A stretch of DNA of 64,000 bases from G963676095 sp963676095 (GCA_963676095.1 OY781040.1:6324001-6388000), one strand, 5' to 3'. Positions 51,786 through 60,501 are shown, counted from the first letter of the stretch. The notes: a model not told the origin generated them from the letters alone. Program-made: numbers and translations.

Positions 51786-54767
51786 ATGGATAAGCTTGAA
51801 AATATAACCCTATCGTCTGTTTATAAATATAAGAAAAGCGACCGTGATATCTTTGAAGAGCTTATGCCGACCAAGGTGAAAGAAGTACTGCTGATCGCTA
51901 CCTTATATGATAGTTACTCGATCGTTCAGGAAGGACAGTTCTCGGATAAGATATACGGAGAATTCCTGCAGCTTAACCTTTATACTTATCCACGCTTTAC
52001 CAGCGTCAATTCGGAGGCCGAGGCTTTGATGCGCCTGAACGGGAGGGACTTTGATCTGGTGATCATCATGGTCGGGGTAGACAAGAATATTCCTGTCAGG
52101 ATGGCTGATGTGATCCATGCCCGGAATAAACAGCTGCCCATTTTACTTCTGGTAAATAACAACGGGGACCTTCGCTATTTTCAGAAAACTGCCCGGCAGT
52201 TTGAATCGATCGACCGCGTTTTTGTATGGAACGGCAATTCGAACGTTTTCCTGGCGATGGTAAAATATATAGAGGATAAGAAAAATATTGAAGCAGATAC
52301 CAGGAACGGAAGTGTCAGGGTAATCCTGCTCGTAGAAGATTCGATCCAATATTATTCGCGTTATCTTCCTATGTTGTATACCAATATAATGACGCAGACG
52401 CAAAACCTCATTCAGGATGAAGCCGCAGATGATCTGCACCTGATCCTGAAAATGAGGGCACGTCCAAAGGTGATCCTGGTTAGTTCGTATGAGGCTGCCC
52501 ATTATATGATAAACCGTTATAAGGATTACCTGCTTGCTGTTATTTCTGATGTCAAGTTTTTACACAATGGGAAGGAAGATGAAGAGGCCGGGATCAGGTT
52601 GCTCAGGTATGTAAAGGAAATCCTCCATTTTCCCATTCCCCTTCTCCTGCAAAGCCATGACGTCCGGAATGCTATACGTGCCCAGGAGATCGAAGCAGAC
52701 TTTATTAACAAGAATTCTGAAAGCCTGTCGATGGACATTCACAATTTTATATATAAACGGTTGGGGTTCGGAAATTTTGTATTTAAAGACGAAAAGGGCA
52801 GTCCGGTTATGGTTGCCCATAATATGCAGGAATTTCAGGAGATGTTCAAACTGGTGCCCGAAGAAGTCTTAGCTTACCATGGAAGACGTAACTCCTTTTC
52901 TACCTGGTTGATGGCCAGGGGAGAGATTAACATGGCAGAGCGGCTTCTTCCATATCAGCTTGAAGATTTTAAAAATCCTTCCGAGCTACGTTCCTTTTGT
53001 CTGAATGTATTCGATACCGTGAGGACTAAAGAACTCCAGGGACTGGTAATTAATTTTGATCCACTTTTGTTAGGTAATGAAGAGTTTATCATACGTCTTG
53101 GAAAAGGTTCGTTGGGAGGTAAGGGCAGAGGAGTGGCATTCATGTGCAATTTCATCAGTAATATAGACTTTAAAAGACTTATCCCGGGAATGAATATCCG
53201 GATCCCCGCGACGGTTGTTATTGGCGATGATGAGTTTGATAAGTTTTTGGAAACGAATAACCTGTATGAAGAAATATACAGCAACAATGACTATGAGCAC
53301 ATACAGATGATATTTCTGGAGTCGAACTTAAGTGACGGGCTTCGTGAGAAGCTGTTCAAATATCTGGAACGGGTAAATGTACCGTTGGCAGTGCGGTCAT
53401 CCGGTTTGTTCGAAGATTCGTTGCTTCATCCCTTTTCCGGCGTTTATGCTACTTATCTTATCCCAAATAATCATCCTGATATCTATGTCAGATACCGCCA
53501 GCTTGAAACAGCAATAAAACTGGTTTATGCCAGCATCTTCACCGATTCTGCCGTGTCTTATTTCGATGCGGTTAACTATAAGATTGAGGAAGAGAAGATG
53601 GCTATCATTATCCAGGCGATTGCAGGATGCGAATACAATGGCCGTTATTATCCTTCGGTCAGTGGTATCGCCCAGTCGTACAACTATTATCCTGTTTCCT
53701 ATATGGAGCCGGAAGATGGTTATGCAGTAGCTGCAATCGGTCTGGGGATGTATGTGGTTGGGGGAGAACGGAGTTATCGTTTTTGCCCAAAGTATCCTCA
53801 GATTAACCACGGATCGGTACAGGATCAGGTCCGTGACTCACAGCGTGAATTTTATGCACTGGATATGACCAGGAATGAGTTCGATCTGGAAAAGGAAGGG
53901 GAAGAAGCTGCCATCCTGAAATTAAGCATCCGCGAAGCGGAAGCAGATGGAACAATTTCGCACTGCGTTTCTGTGTACGATCCGGAAAACGATCAACTAT
54001 TGCCCGGGCTTGCCGGCAAGGGCCCCCGTGTTGTTGATTTTTCAGATATATTGAAATATAATTATATCCCGTTTTCTGATACGTTGCGTTTATTGCTCGG
54101 TTTATTCCGTGAAGCCATGGGGTCGCCAGTTGAAATTGAGTATGCGGTAGATCTTAAAGCTGGAGATAACGGCTTGCCGACCTTTTATCTGTTACAGATA
54201 AAACCCCTAATCCGTCAGGAGGAAGAGCTGGAGTTGGACCTGACAGGAGAACACGCTCCTGAAAACACCTTATTGTATGCCCGTAAAGGAATGGGAAACG
54301 GACGTCTGGATGGAATCCGGGATGTAATTTATGTTTCACCCGCTACTTTTGATAAAATGAAGACAAGGGAAATCGCGGCAGAGATTAGCCGGTTTAACCG
54401 AAAGATGGATATGGCCGGTAAAGATTATATCCTTGTCGGGCCGGGACGTTGGGGGTCCAGGGATCCTTACACCGGCATCCCTGTAACCTGGGCCCAGATA
54501 TCGCGTGCCAGGATCATCGTGGAAATGGGACTGCCGGATTTTCCGCTGGACGGTTCCCTGGGGTCTCATTTCTTTCATAATGTTACTTCCATGAATATCG
54601 GCTATTTTTCTGTGCCTTATCATTCTCAGGAGACTTTTATCAATATGGAAATGCTTGAGAAACAGGATATGGTCGAAGAGCAGGTTTACTCCAGGCATGT
54701 CCGTTTTCAGCAAGACCTGGAGATACTTATGGACGGCCGCGTGCGGGAAGCATTGATAAAAATTTAG
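51786..54767 (+). CDS. Receiver-domain / PEP-synthase-type ATP-grasp protein without phosphohistidine domain
   Basis: 993 residues. Residues about 32-160 form a degenerate receiver-like fold (FDLVIIMVGVD, phospho-Asp missing). Residues about 177-328 form an intact receiver: E184-D185 (LVEDS), phospho-acceptor D255 (VISDV), S290 (LLQS) and K309 (INKN). Residues about 400-840 match the PPDK/PEP-synthase N-terminal ATP-grasp (GKGSLGGKGRGVAF; VPLAVRSSGLFEDS). The C-terminal 170 residues have a distinctive GPGRWGSRDPYTGIPVTW and GSHFFHNVTSMNIGYF. The mobile TxxGGxTCH swivel domain and the PEP-binding barrel of true PEP synthase are absent. It may be a phosphate-transfer kinase under receiver control; the reaction is unknown. 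Confidence 0.82.
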   Translation: MDKLENITLSSVYKYKKSDRDIFEELMPTKVKEVLLIATLYDSYSIVQEGQFSDKIYGEFLQLNLYTYPRFTSVNSEAEALMRLNGRDFDLVIIMVGVDKNIPVRMADVIHARNKQLPILLLVNNNGDLRYFQKTARQFESIDRVFVWNGNSNVFLAMVKYIEDKKNIEADTRNGSVRVILLVEDSIQYYSRYLPMLYTNIMTQTQNLIQDEAADDLHLILKMRARPKVILVSSYEAAHYMINRYKDYLLAVISDVKFLHNGKEDEEAGIRLLRYVKEILHFPIPLLLQSHDVRNAIRAQEIEADFINKNSESLSMDIHNFIYKRLGFGNFVFKDEKGSPVMVAHNMQEFQEMFKLVPEEVLAYHGRRNSFSTWLMARGEINMAERLLPYQLEDFKNPSELRSFCLNVFDTVRTKELQGLVINFDPLLLGNEEFIIRLGKGSLGGKGRGVAFMCNFISNIDFKRLIPGMNIRIPATVVIGDDEFDKFLETNNLYEEIYSNNDYEHIQMIFLESNLSDGLREKLFKYLERVNVPLAVRSSGLFEDSLLHPFSGVYATYLIPNNHPDIYVRYRQLETAIKLVYASIFTDSAVSYFDAVNYKIEEEKMAIIIQAIAGCEYNGRYYPSVSGIAQSYNYYPVSYMEPEDGYAVAAIGLGMYVVGGERSYRFCPKYPQINHGSVQDQVRDSQREFYALDMTRNEFDLEKEGEEAAILKLSIREAEADGTISHCVSVYDPENDQLLPGLAGKGPRVVDFSDILKYNYIPFSDTLRLLLGLFREAMGSPVEIEYAVDLKAGDNGLPTFYLLQIKPLIRQEEELELDLTGEHAPENTLLYARKGMGNGRLDGIRDVIYVSPATFDKMKTREIAAEISRFNRKMDMAGKDYILVGPGRWGSRDPYTGIPVTWAQISRARIIVEMGLPDFPLDGSLGSHFFHNVTSMNIGYFSVPYHSQETFINMEMLEKQDMVEEQVYSRHVRFQQDLEILMDGRVREALIKI

Positions 54768-54841
54768 AAATTTCAGAATGAGCCTGTTTTTACTACCGGG
54801 ATGTAAGACGGTACTACAGAAATGTAACTTTTTCGATTACT

Positions 54842-54849
54842 TATTTTTG
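54842..54849 (+). promoter_or_regulatory. Candidate -7 box upstream of NifX-like gene
   Basis: TATTTTTG, 72 nt before the start codon at 54922, with no strong -33 partner. Confidence 0.4.
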
Positions 54850-54921
54850 TTTTTCTTTGATAATCAGAAGACTGTTAAAAAAGGCATGTCGATTGTTATA
54901 GCTTCAAAAAAACAGTAGCGT

Positions 54922-55317
54922 ATGAAGATCTGTATCCCGGTTATTGGCAAAAATGTGGCACTTGCCAACCTGATTGACGACGATTTTTACAAAGCAAATT
55001 TTTATTGTGTGTTTGATCCGGACTCAGGCTTGAAAGAAGTTATGACAAAGGATGAGCTAACCGCAGTTTTCGGCATCGATCTTTTAAAGGCAGATCAGGA
55101 CAATGTTATAAAAATAGTGATCAGTCCGAATATAAGGACGATGGCATACAAAATACTTTCTGACAATGGAATAAGAGTACTGAAACCTCTTGGAAAATAT
55201 GTTGATGAAAATATTTTGCTGTTTAAATATAACCAATTAAAGGAACATGATGCAGCTTCCGTTGAATCTCCAAAAGGGTGCAGTTCCGGATGTAGCAGTT
55301 GTTCTTCCTGTAATTAA
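54922..55317 (+). CDS. NifX/NafY-like protein with Cys-rich C-terminal tail
   Basis: 131 residues. The first 105 resemble the dinitrogenase-iron-molybdenum-cofactor (NifX/NifB C-terminal) fold: MKICIPVIG, FYKANFYCVFD, IKIVISPNIRTMAYKILSDNGIRVLKP. The last 15 residues are Cys- and Ser-rich (GCSSGCSSCSSC), a likely metal or Fe-S binding tail. No nitrogenase gene is near, as is usual for this widespread family; cluster storage or transfer is inferred. Confidence 0.75.
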   Translation: MKICIPVIGKNVALANLIDDDFYKANFYCVFDPDSGLKEVMTKDELTAVFGIDLLKADQDNVIKIVISPNIRTMAYKILSDNGIRVLKPLGKYVDENILLFKYNQLKEHDAASVESPKGCSSGCSSCSSCN

Positions 55318-55369
55318 CCGGATATCCCCGGTATTTTCTATTGTAAAATTTACATTGAAAGATTAGTTT

Positions 55370-55684
55370 ATGAAGATTCCTTTTCGACCTTTTGCTGCAG
55401 TGAAGATGATACTGGAAGAGGCTGGCAGCGATGTTTCTTATGCATACGACGATCTCGTTTTTGCTGATCATACTGCCTATCTTATTCAGTTTGACGATCA
55501 GCATGTAAGTAACCTGAAAATTTATTTTAACACAGAAATGGATACTGCATATACAGAGAGTGAGATCCGGAAATTGCGTCCTTTATTTGAAAAATATAAA
55601 ATGACGTTTACCCCGTCAGGTAAATTTTCGGTCAGTCAAAAAGAGAATACTGAAGAAATACAAATCTGTTTTTATAAAGGATAG
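55370..55684 (+). CDS. Small hypothetical protein
   Basis: 104 residues with no recognised family. It has a clean ATG start, good codon structure, alternating charged and aromatic residues and no signal peptide or membrane segment. It follows the NifX-like gene by 52 nt on the same strand, so the two may be cotranscribed. Sequence composition is ordinary, which supports a real gene. Function unknown. Confidence 0.6.
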   Translation: MKIPFRPFAAVKMILEEAGSDVSYAYDDLVFADHTAYLIQFDDQHVSNLKIYFNTEMDTAYTESEIRKLRPLFEKYKMTFTPSGKFSVSQKENTEEIQICFYKG

Positions 55685-55704
55685 GAAACGATAGCAATAG
55701 TCTT

Positions 55705-56454
55705 TTAGCAGTTCCAGATTTCCCAGGCCCTGATAGCTTGAAGGTGGAGCATTTCAAGACCATTTTTAACAATGGCATCCTTTTTTTTTCCTTGCTTCAT
55801 GAAGAGGGTTTCCTCCGGGTTGTAAACAAGATCGTAAAGGAGGTGTTTTTCCGTCAGGTATTGGTAGGGAATGTCCGGGCATGTTTCTGTATTGGGAAAG
55901 GTTCCAAGCGGGGTCGCATTTATGATTATGGTATAGTCGTTTAATAATTTCAGGGTAATTTCACTGTAATTGATCTGTCCTTTTTCTGGAACCGGCTTGG
56001 TTGTAACAAACAGATAATCAATCCCCAGTTTTTCAAGCACATATTTTACAGCTTTTGAAGCACCTCCGGTTCCGAGGATGAGTGCTTTTCTGTGATGCTC
56101 TTTTAGTAGTGGCCTGAATGAGTATTCAAAACCATACACATCTGTATTGAATCCCTTAAGCTTGATTCTATCGTTGTTGCAGATCACTTTTATAGTATTG
56201 ACGGCCCCTACTTTTGCCGCTTCCGGATCTGTCTCATCCAGGTAAAGGATAACCTGTTGTTTATAGGGGATAGTACAGTTTAACCCGTAGATATGATCGT
56301 TCTGTTTAAAAAGATCAGGAAACTCACTGATCGTATCCAGCTCAAAATTGACATATTCGCAGTCATCCAGATGTTCCCTTTTAAATTTTTCACTGAAAAA
56401 TTTTTTCGAGAAAGAATGTCCGAGCCTGTACCCGATTAACCCGTATGTCTTCAT
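55705..56454 (-). CDS. aroE: Shikimate dehydrogenase
   Basis: 249 residues. Substrate-binding N-terminus GHSFSKKFFSEKF and NCTIPYKQQV (catalytic Lys) precede an NADP Rossmann domain with GTGGASKAVKYVL, and a conserved INATPLGTFP and C-terminal NGLEMLHLQA. It reduces 3-dehydroshikimate to shikimate for aromatic amino acids. Slightly shorter than the usual 270-280 residues. It lies 48 nt downstream of the DUF368 gene on the same strand. Confidence 0.94.
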   Translation of the reverse strand: MKTYGLIGYRLGHSFSKKFFSEKFKREHLDDCEYVNFELDTISEFPDLFKQNDHIYGLNCTIPYKQQVILYLDETDPEAAKVGAVNTIKVICNNDRIKLKGFNTDVYGFEYSFRPLLKEHHRKALILGTGGASKAVKYVLEKLGIDYLFVTTKPVPEKGQINYSEITLKLLNDYTIIINATPLGTFPNTETCPDIPYQYLTEKHLLYDLVYNPEETLFMKQGKKKDAIVKNGLEMLHLQAIRAWEIWNC

Positions 56455-56502
56455 TTTTAATACTATAAATATGAGGGAAACTGAAAGAAAGTAATTTTTC
56501 GG

Positions 56503-57471
56503 CTATTCTTTTGTTTTTGACTCTTTCAGTTCCTGTCTGTTTTTTATCTGTTTGGTAATTCCTTCGATAAGGAAAATCAGCGCGAATCCAAAAATAGCCA
56601 GTGAAACAGCAAAAACCAGCTGTGAATCATGTCCGGTCGCTTCAAGGTATCGTCCCGGCAGGACATTTTTCTCTATCAGCGGTTTTATTTCTCCATGTCG
56701 GTCTGTAAATGTTTTAACGACTTCTTTCCATGGCCAGACTTTGTTTAACGATCCGATCATAAATCCCGAAAGAAGGGTGATCGTGAGGTTATAATATTTT
56801 TTTAACAGCCAGGACAATACATTCGAAAAGGAAACTATGCCAATAACTGCACCCGACAGAAAAACAATAATCACGGGGAGATTAAAATCCGATACCGCCC
56901 CCAGTATAAATTTGTACATCCCCAGCAGCACAAGGATGAAGCTTCCTGAAATGCCTGGCAGGATCATGGCGCAGATCGCAATTGCACCAGATATGAAAAT
57001 AAATCCGTATCCGGTATGGGCTTCCGCCGGGGTAATAACCGTGATGGCATAAGCCACGGCGATCCCTGCAACCAGCGAAATAATTGTCCCCGCTTTCCAT
57101 CCCTTGATGTCTTTGGCGACATAAATTGCTGAAGCTATAACTAACCCGAAGAAAAATGACCATATAAGGATGGGTTGATGGTCGAGCAGGTATTTCATTA
57201 ATTTGGCCAGCGACAAAACACTGATTCCAATACCTATAACTACGCTGAACAAAAAATTTGCATTTATAGCTTTCCAAAAGTCTTTGACTTTTCCTGAAAA
57301 CAATAGCTTTAAGGAAGATACATTGACAGACTTTATTGAGTCTATTAATTCCTGGTAAATCCCGGAAATAAATGCAATGGTACCACCCGAAACCCCTGGA
57401 ACAACATCAGCTGCTCCCATGCCGATCCCTTTTAGGGTAACCAGCAGATATTCCTTAAATGTTCGCTTCAT
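56503..57471 (-). CDS. DUF368 membrane protein (undecaprenyl-phosphate recycling transporter)
   Basis: 322 residues with about nine transmembrane helices. The family motifs are ADVVPGVSGGTIAFISGIY near the N-terminus and a repeated ILPGISGSFILVLLG in the second half, the inverted-repeat architecture of DUF368. Proteins of this family have been shown to return undecaprenyl phosphate across the inner membrane in several bacteria, so a role in envelope lipid-carrier recycling is likely. It probably forms an operon with aroE. Confidence 0.92.
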   Translation of the reverse strand: MKRTFKEYLLVTLKGIGMGAADVVPGVSGGTIAFISGIYQELIDSIKSVNVSSLKLLFSGKVKDFWKAINANFLFSVVIGIGISVLSLAKLMKYLLDHQPILIWSFFFGLVIASAIYVAKDIKGWKAGTIISLVAGIAVAYAITVITPAEAHTGYGFIFISGAIAICAMILPGISGSFILVLLGMYKFILGAVSDFNLPVIIVFLSGAVIGIVSFSNVLSWLLKKYYNLTITLLSGFMIGSLNKVWPWKEVVKTFTDRHGEIKPLIEKNVLPGRYLEATGHDSQLVFAVSLAIFGFALIFLIEGITKQIKNRQELKESKTKE

Positions 57472-57526
57472 GTATTTTCAATATAGTACTGCCCGATAAA
57501 TTTTGTTACGGCAGATGGATTTTTGA

Positions 57527-57534
57527 CAAAAATA
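57527..57534 (-). promoter_or_regulatory. Candidate -7 box for DUF368-aroE
   Basis: The minus strand reads TATTTTTG, 55 nt before the DUF368 start. The -33 box is weak. Confidence 0.4.
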
Positions 57535-57636
57535 GTTTAGTTCTTGATAAAAAAAAGAAAGGGCCGGATAATTATAAATAATTTAAAGAAAAGTAAAAAT
57601 GGCTCAGTTTAAATGCTTATTTTAATTTTTTATTTA

Positions 57637-57683
57637 GACTAAGTAAAAAAACGTAGAATTTATTTGGTAGTTTCGACTAAGTA
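57637..57683. promoter_or_regulatory. GACTAAGTA direct repeat around the sulfur operon promoter
   Basis: GACTAAGTA occurs at 57637-57645 and again at 57675-57683, exactly 38 bp apart. The second copy lies between the -33 and -7 boxes. It looks like a two-site operator for a repressor or activator of the operon; the factor is unknown. Confidence 0.5.
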
Positions 57684-57693
57684 CCTATTTTTG
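57663..57693 (+). promoter_or_regulatory. Promoter of the sulfite-reduction operon (TTTG-N19-TATTTTTG)
   Basis: TTTG at 57663-57666 and TATTTTTG at 57686-57693 with a 19-nt spacer, the same spacing as the SRP RNA promoter. The start site is expected at about 57700, 27 nt before the leader peptide ATG. Confidence 0.75.
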
Positions 57694-57726
57694 CAGCATT
57701 AAGAATGAGAAATGAATAATTGAATA

Positions 57727-57831
57727 ATGAAGAATTTTACTTCTGCAATATTAATAATGATGAGCGCAAACATGATGATGTGTATGTGTTGTAATCTTTT
57801 TTTTGCAGAAGGAAATAGGTTAGGTATATAA
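57727..57831 (+). CDS. Met/Cys-rich leader peptide of a transcription attenuator
   Basis: 34 codons from ATG 57727 to TAA 57829-57831. After the initiator it has six Met and three Cys, most in the run MMMCMCC at residues 16-22 (57772-57792). The run ends 8 nt before the antiterminator strand at 57801. No fold or homolog is recognised, and a stable function for the product is unlikely. Position, composition and downstream structures fit a peptide whose translation measures charged tRNA-Met and tRNA-Cys and thereby controls the sulfite-reductase operon. Confidence 0.75.
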   Translation: MKNFTSAILIMMSANMMMCMCCNLFFAEGNRLGI

Positions 57832-57867
57832 AAATATCAGGATCATAAACGAAGCCCTTCTGCAAAA
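57801..57867 (+). promoter_or_regulatory. Antiterminator pairing
   Basis: TTTTGCAGAAGG at 57801-57812, inside the leader ORF, is the exact complement of CCTTCTGCAAAA at 57856-57867, which is most of the left arm and the loop of the terminator. The two pairings exclude each other. If a ribosome stalls at the upstream Met/Cys codons this strand is free and blocks the terminator; if it reaches the leader stop it covers the strand. Confidence 0.72.
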
Positions 57868-57882
57868 GCAGAGGGGCTTTTT
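57852..57882 (+). terminator. Attenuator terminator before DUF2061
   Basis: AAGCCCTTCTGC (57852-57863) and GCAGAGGGGCTT (57868-57879) form a 12-bp stem with one G-T pair and an AAAA loop. The T-run 57878-57882 follows. AAACGAA and TTCGTTT on the flanks can extend the stem across a bulge. It lies between the leader stop and the first structural gene. Confidence 0.85.
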
Positions 57883-57927
57883 CGTTTGTAGCGGGTCCAT
57901 ATGTGGAAAAATCAAAAAAGATGAAAG

Positions 57928-58158
57928 ATGAAGGAAAAAGCATATCGCAGTTTGGCAAAGGCGATTTCGTGGAGAACGGTCGGCTCAATCGATACAATTC
58001 TGATTGCCTGGTTAGTGGTGGGGAAACTTGATTTTGCAGTGACGATAGGTGGTATCGAATTGTTTACCAAAATGTTGCTTTACTACTTGCATGAAAGGGC
58101 CTGGAACAAAATAAAATTCGGCAAGGCCGAAGATTCCGATATTGAATACCAGATCTGA
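57928..58158 (+). CDS. DUF2061 small membrane protein
   Basis: 76 residues with two predicted transmembrane segments around WRTVGSIDTILIAWLVVG and GGIELFTKMLLYYLHERAW, the DUF2061 signature (SxxKaisWRxxgsxDT, ExxtKxxlYYxHERxW). Members are commonly found with assimilatory sulfate-reduction genes. Its place as first gene after the attenuator supports a role in the same pathway, perhaps transport or assembly; the mechanism is unknown. Confidence 0.9.
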   Translation: MKEKAYRSLAKAISWRTVGSIDTILIAWLVVGKLDFAVTIGGIELFTKMLLYYLHERAWNKIKFGKAEDSDIEYQI

Positions 58159-58206
58159 TTTATCGACTGATAAAATCCGAAGTATAATATTAATTAAAGA
58201 TATACG

Positions 58207-60009
58207 ATGAGTATTAAACTGAACCCATTGAACGAGTTGCAGGCCAGGGCACTCAAAGAGCTGCTGGAACAGGCAGGGCAGCAACAATTATTTTGGCTGA
58301 GCGGTTATTTTCAAGGGCTTACTGCCGGCCTGGATGAGATTGCCCTGAATGAAAGAGTGATTAAAAATAATTCAGGGGTGGCTGACAGTACTAATGAGAT
58401 GAAGTTGACTGTACTGTATGGCTCCCACACTGGAAGGAGCGAGGGCCTGGCAAAAAAGTTGAAAACCTTGCTTGAAGCGAAATCAATCAATGCAGGTTTA
58501 TTTGCAATGGGCGATTATAACATCCGTCAGTTGGAGAAAGAACAGAACCTTCTGATAATTGTAAGCACGCACGGGGAAGGGGAACCACCGGAAATGGCTG
58601 AAGATTTTCACCAGTTTATCACGGGGAATAGAGCTCCAAAACTACCTTCACTGAAATATTCTGTTCTCGCGCTTGGTGATAAGAGTTATAAGTTGTTCTG
58701 TCAAACGGGAAGAGATATTGATGAGGCATTGCAAAAAGCCGGTGCATCTGAATTGTTCCCGATCGTAACCTGCGATGTGGATTATGAAGAGGATGCTGCA
58801 AGGTGGATGGATGCCGTTATTGAAAGATTGGTCGAAGCGGTACCTTCAGAAAATAAGGTTGTCTCCACTGCTCCTGTAGATGGAACAGATAACCTGGTTT
58901 ATAACCGGAAAAACCCCTTCCGGGCAAAGGTGATCGACAAGGTTAAAATAACAGGAAGGGACTCCGATAAGGAAGTTTACCATGTCGAACTTTCTCTTGA
59001 TGGTTCCGGGATAACTTACCAGCCTGGAGATTCGCTGGGGATCTTGAACGATAACCCGCCGGCCCTGGCCGATCAGTTGATCAGTAAATTACAACTGGCC
59101 CCCTCAGACAAAGTTGTGTTAAAACGGGGAGAATTCGATATCCGTACAGCCTTGCTTTATTATCTGGAAATTACCCTCCTTACTAGGGATGTTATTCAAA
59201 AATATGCCGATAGGACAAAACTTGGAGGTGTTCAGCAGATATTGGATAATCCCGAGGTACTCGACCGGTATTTATGGGGACACGATATACTCGATCTTGT
59301 GCTGGAATTTCCGTTTCCTTTGACGGCGCAGGAACTTGTCGATTTGCTCCGTCCGTTACCTCCCCGTTTGTATTCAATTTCGTCAAGCCAGGAGGTGGTA
59401 GGACAGGAAGTACATATTACTGTATCGACCGTGCGTTACGAGAATAAGGGACGCCTGAGGGAAGGCGCATGTTCAACTTTTATTGCCGACCGTATCCGGG
59501 TGGATCAGGAAGTACCGGTTTATATTGAGCGAAACCCTGGGTTTAGGCTGCCTGAAAACGGGAAAACCCCCATAATCATGGTTGGGGCAGGAACAGGAAT
59601 TGCACCTTTCCGGGCTTTTCTTCAGCATCGGGAGGCAGGTAATCTGAAAGGCAATAGCTGGCTTTTTTTTGGTGAACGGCGTTTTTATTCTGACTTCCTC
59701 TATCAGGCTGAGTGGCAGAAGTACCTGAAGAAGGGATTCCTGGAAAAGATAGAGCTGGCCTTCTCCAGGGACCAGGAAGAAAAGATTTATGTACAGCACC
59801 GTCTTGCAGAACGTCAGGCTGAAGTTTTTCAGTGGCTCGAGAATGGGGCAAGCTTTTACCTCTGCGGTGATATGAAATATATGGCTAAAGATGTTCAGGA
59901 TACGTTGCTGGAAATTATCAGGGTGCAGGGAGGACTGAGTGAAGAACAGGCTAAGGCCTATTTAAAGAAACTGAAGAGGGAGAAGCGTTTTCAGGCTGAT
60001 GTTTATTGA
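58207..60009 (+). CDS. cysJ: Sulfite reductase (NADPH) flavoprotein alpha-component
   Basis: 600 residues: a flavodoxin domain (about 66-205, FMN loop GSHTGRSEGLAKKL), a FAD-binding connecting domain (about 240-450, RLYSISSS motif) and an NADPH domain (GAGTGIAPFRAFLQHR, SWLFFGERRF, CGDMKYMAKDV), ending in the conserved terminal Tyr (ADVY). It passes electrons from NADPH through FAD and FMN to CysI for six-electron reduction of sulfite to sulfide. Cytoplasmic. The start is 48 nt after DUF2061. Confidence 0.95.
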   Translation: MSIKLNPLNELQARALKELLEQAGQQQLFWLSGYFQGLTAGLDEIALNERVIKNNSGVADSTNEMKLTVLYGSHTGRSEGLAKKLKTLLEAKSINAGLFAMGDYNIRQLEKEQNLLIIVSTHGEGEPPEMAEDFHQFITGNRAPKLPSLKYSVLALGDKSYKLFCQTGRDIDEALQKAGASELFPIVTCDVDYEEDAARWMDAVIERLVEAVPSENKVVSTAPVDGTDNLVYNRKNPFRAKVIDKVKITGRDSDKEVYHVELSLDGSGITYQPGDSLGILNDNPPALADQLISKLQLAPSDKVVLKRGEFDIRTALLYYLEITLLTRDVIQKYADRTKLGGVQQILDNPEVLDRYLWGHDILDLVLEFPFPLTAQELVDLLRPLPPRLYSISSSQEVVGQEVHITVSTVRYENKGRLREGACSTFIADRIRVDQEVPVYIERNPGFRLPENGKTPIIMVGAGTGIAPFRAFLQHREAGNLKGNSWLFFGERRFYSDFLYQAEWQKYLKKGFLEKIELAFSRDQEEKIYVQHRLAERQAEVFQWLENGASFYLCGDMKYMAKDVQDTLLEIIRVQGGLSEEQAKAYLKKLKREKRFQADVY

Positions 60010-60501
60010 GGTCTGGATGCTGGATTGGTGAACTGGTGAATTAGTGAATGAAAGAATGAAAGAATGAAAGAATGATAGAATGAAGGAATGATGTTTGAAT
60101 GGTTTGAAGGTTCGAATGTTTGATGCTACGCGGTTTGAGGGTAGAACCATGTTGTGAACTTGTGAATTGGCGAATTTGTGAGAGATGAAATTAAATAACA
60201 ATGGCTTGAACCCCAAACAATAGGAACTAGAGGAACTACAGAAACAATTTTCCGCGTCTTGGTGTCTTCGTGTTCAGTTTAGAAACAACGAAGTATCAAA
60301 CATTCAAACTGCGCAGCCTCAAACAACAGAAACCATCTTTTGTGTCTTTGTGCCTTTGCGTTTAGTTTAGTAGCAATCGAAACTCTAATTATTATCATTT
60401 ATGTTGTTTGTAATCAACTCATTAATCGCGTTGCTGCAAATAAATTTAGATTGATTCTAAAAAAGTCGAAACAAAATAAAGTTTTAATAAGTATAAATGC
60501 G
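60010..60501. repeat. Intergenic filler with GAATGAAA repeats and CTTTG word repeats
   Basis: Between cysJ and cysI. Six 8-bp units of GAATGAAA and variants run at 60046-60093. Around them are recurring words such as GTGAACT/GTGAATT, and two copies of a CTT(G/T)GTGTCTT(C/T)GTG-type motif (about 60256-60274 and 60338-60360) each followed by AGTTTAG. No coding potential. Such degenerate intergenic repeats are frequent in Bacteroidota genomes. Confidence 0.6.

Noticed and set aside
57720..57890. SAM or other small-molecule riboswitch upstream of sulfur genes
   Set aside because: No recognisable multi-helix aptamer; the structures are fully explained by a leader ORF with terminator and antiterminator.
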